Source: an uncultured Eubacterium sp.
Lineage (GTDB): Bacteria > Bacillota > Clostridia > Lachnospirales > Lachnospiraceae
Direction: 5' to 3'
Length of the DNA stretch: 15,248 bases
NCBI GenBank assembly: GCA_910577295.1
Contig: CAJTLS010000042.1
Span: 1 to 15,248 of the forward strand
Part shown: positions 15,139 to 15,248 of the stretch, piece by piece
How the letters are laid out: every line of letters begins with the position of its first letter
How positions within the stretch are numbered: position 1 is the first letter of the stretch
Made by a program: the position numbers and the translations under genes
Notes under the pieces: generated by a model
Databases searched by the model: none
Seen by the model: only the letters and a program-made list of their open reading frames with translations
Told to the model about the DNA's origin: nothing

Positions 15139-15248
15139 TGTGAAAAATAAGCTTGATAGCTTATTTTTCACACCACTATTTGTGCCAGAGCTTCACAAAT
15201 AGTATTGATGCACAGAGCAAAAACAGCTTCGCTGCTTTTTGCTCGTGC
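15138..15248. mobile_element. End of a probable insertion in cas1, with three consecutive hairpins
   Basis: Three back-to-back inverted repeats begin exactly at the cas1 break. Hairpin A pairs GTGTGAAAAATAAGC (15138-15152) perfectly with 15159-15173 over a 6-nt loop. Hairpin B pairs ACTATTTGTG (15175-15184) perfectly with CACAAATAGT (15194-15203) over a 9-nt loop. Hairpin C spans 15210-15248: GCAC, GAGC, AAAAA and CAGC pair with GCTG, TTTTT, GCTC and GTGC, with single-nucleotide bulges and a TTC loop. None is followed by a terminator-type T-run. Such subterminal hairpins suggest the end of an insertion sequence or other mobile element, but no transposase is in view and I cannot name the family. 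The exact junction is uncertain within about 10 nt. Confidence 0.6.

Noticed and set aside
15138..15248. Group II intron 5' end (begins GTGTG, matching GUGYG)
   Set aside because: The GTGTG is buried in a perfect 15-bp hairpin, and nothing resembling an intron domain I follows in the visible sequence. It cannot be fully excluded without the downstream DNA.
15139..15248. Simple frameshift in cas1
   Set aside because: None of the three forward frames after the stop resembles the Cas1 helical domain.

Overview
The window looks like an accessory region of a low-to-moderate-GC Clostridia genome, most likely Lachnospiraceae or a close gut relative. The grounds are the AGGAGG-type ribosome binding sites, the sigma-A-like promoters, the TnpX-type large serine recombinase and the style of the encoded proteins. 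I did no database search, so the taxon is an inference.

Left third (1-4800) is mobile-element DNA. It opens with about 600 bp without a credible gene, holding two 14-nt direct repeats around a small hairpin. A consensus promoter (TTGACA-17-TATAAT) then drives a pol-beta-fold nucleotidyltransferase-like gene that ends at a terminator. Next come two 45-nt imperfect direct repeats carrying interlocking palindromes, probably inside a decayed zinc-ribbon reading frame. A 46-aa SHOCT-like small ORF follows, then a 562-aa large serine recombinase, an unrecognised 109-aa ORF, and a stand-alone TIR-domain gene (candidate anti-phage NADase) closed by a terminator.

Middle (4800-8060) is a patchwork of accessory genes on the plus strand: about 540 bp without a gene, a P-loop kinase-like protein, a 41-codon open stretch, a DUF5131 (phage Gp37/Gp68-like) pseudogene with its middle deleted, an APH-family phosphotransferase with an altered HGD motif, and an S51-type peptidase/glutamine-amidotransferase-like protein.

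Right half (8090-15248) is a type I-C CRISPR-Cas operon in canonical order: cas3, cas5c, cas8c, cas7c, cas4, cas1. It appears to start at an extended -10 promoter just before cas3. Cas5c keeps the Tyr/Lys/His set of the I-C pre-crRNA nuclease. Inside the 3' end of cas8c there is a textbook Shine-Dalgarno and in-frame ATG, expected to give the small subunit Cas11c. cas1 breaks off after about 105 codons, before all its catalytic residues, and runs into DNA folded into three back-to-back hairpins that continue to the window edge. This looks like the end of an inserted element. Interference genes are intact while the adaptation module is interrupted. No cas2, no CRISPR array, and no tRNA or rRNA gene is visible.
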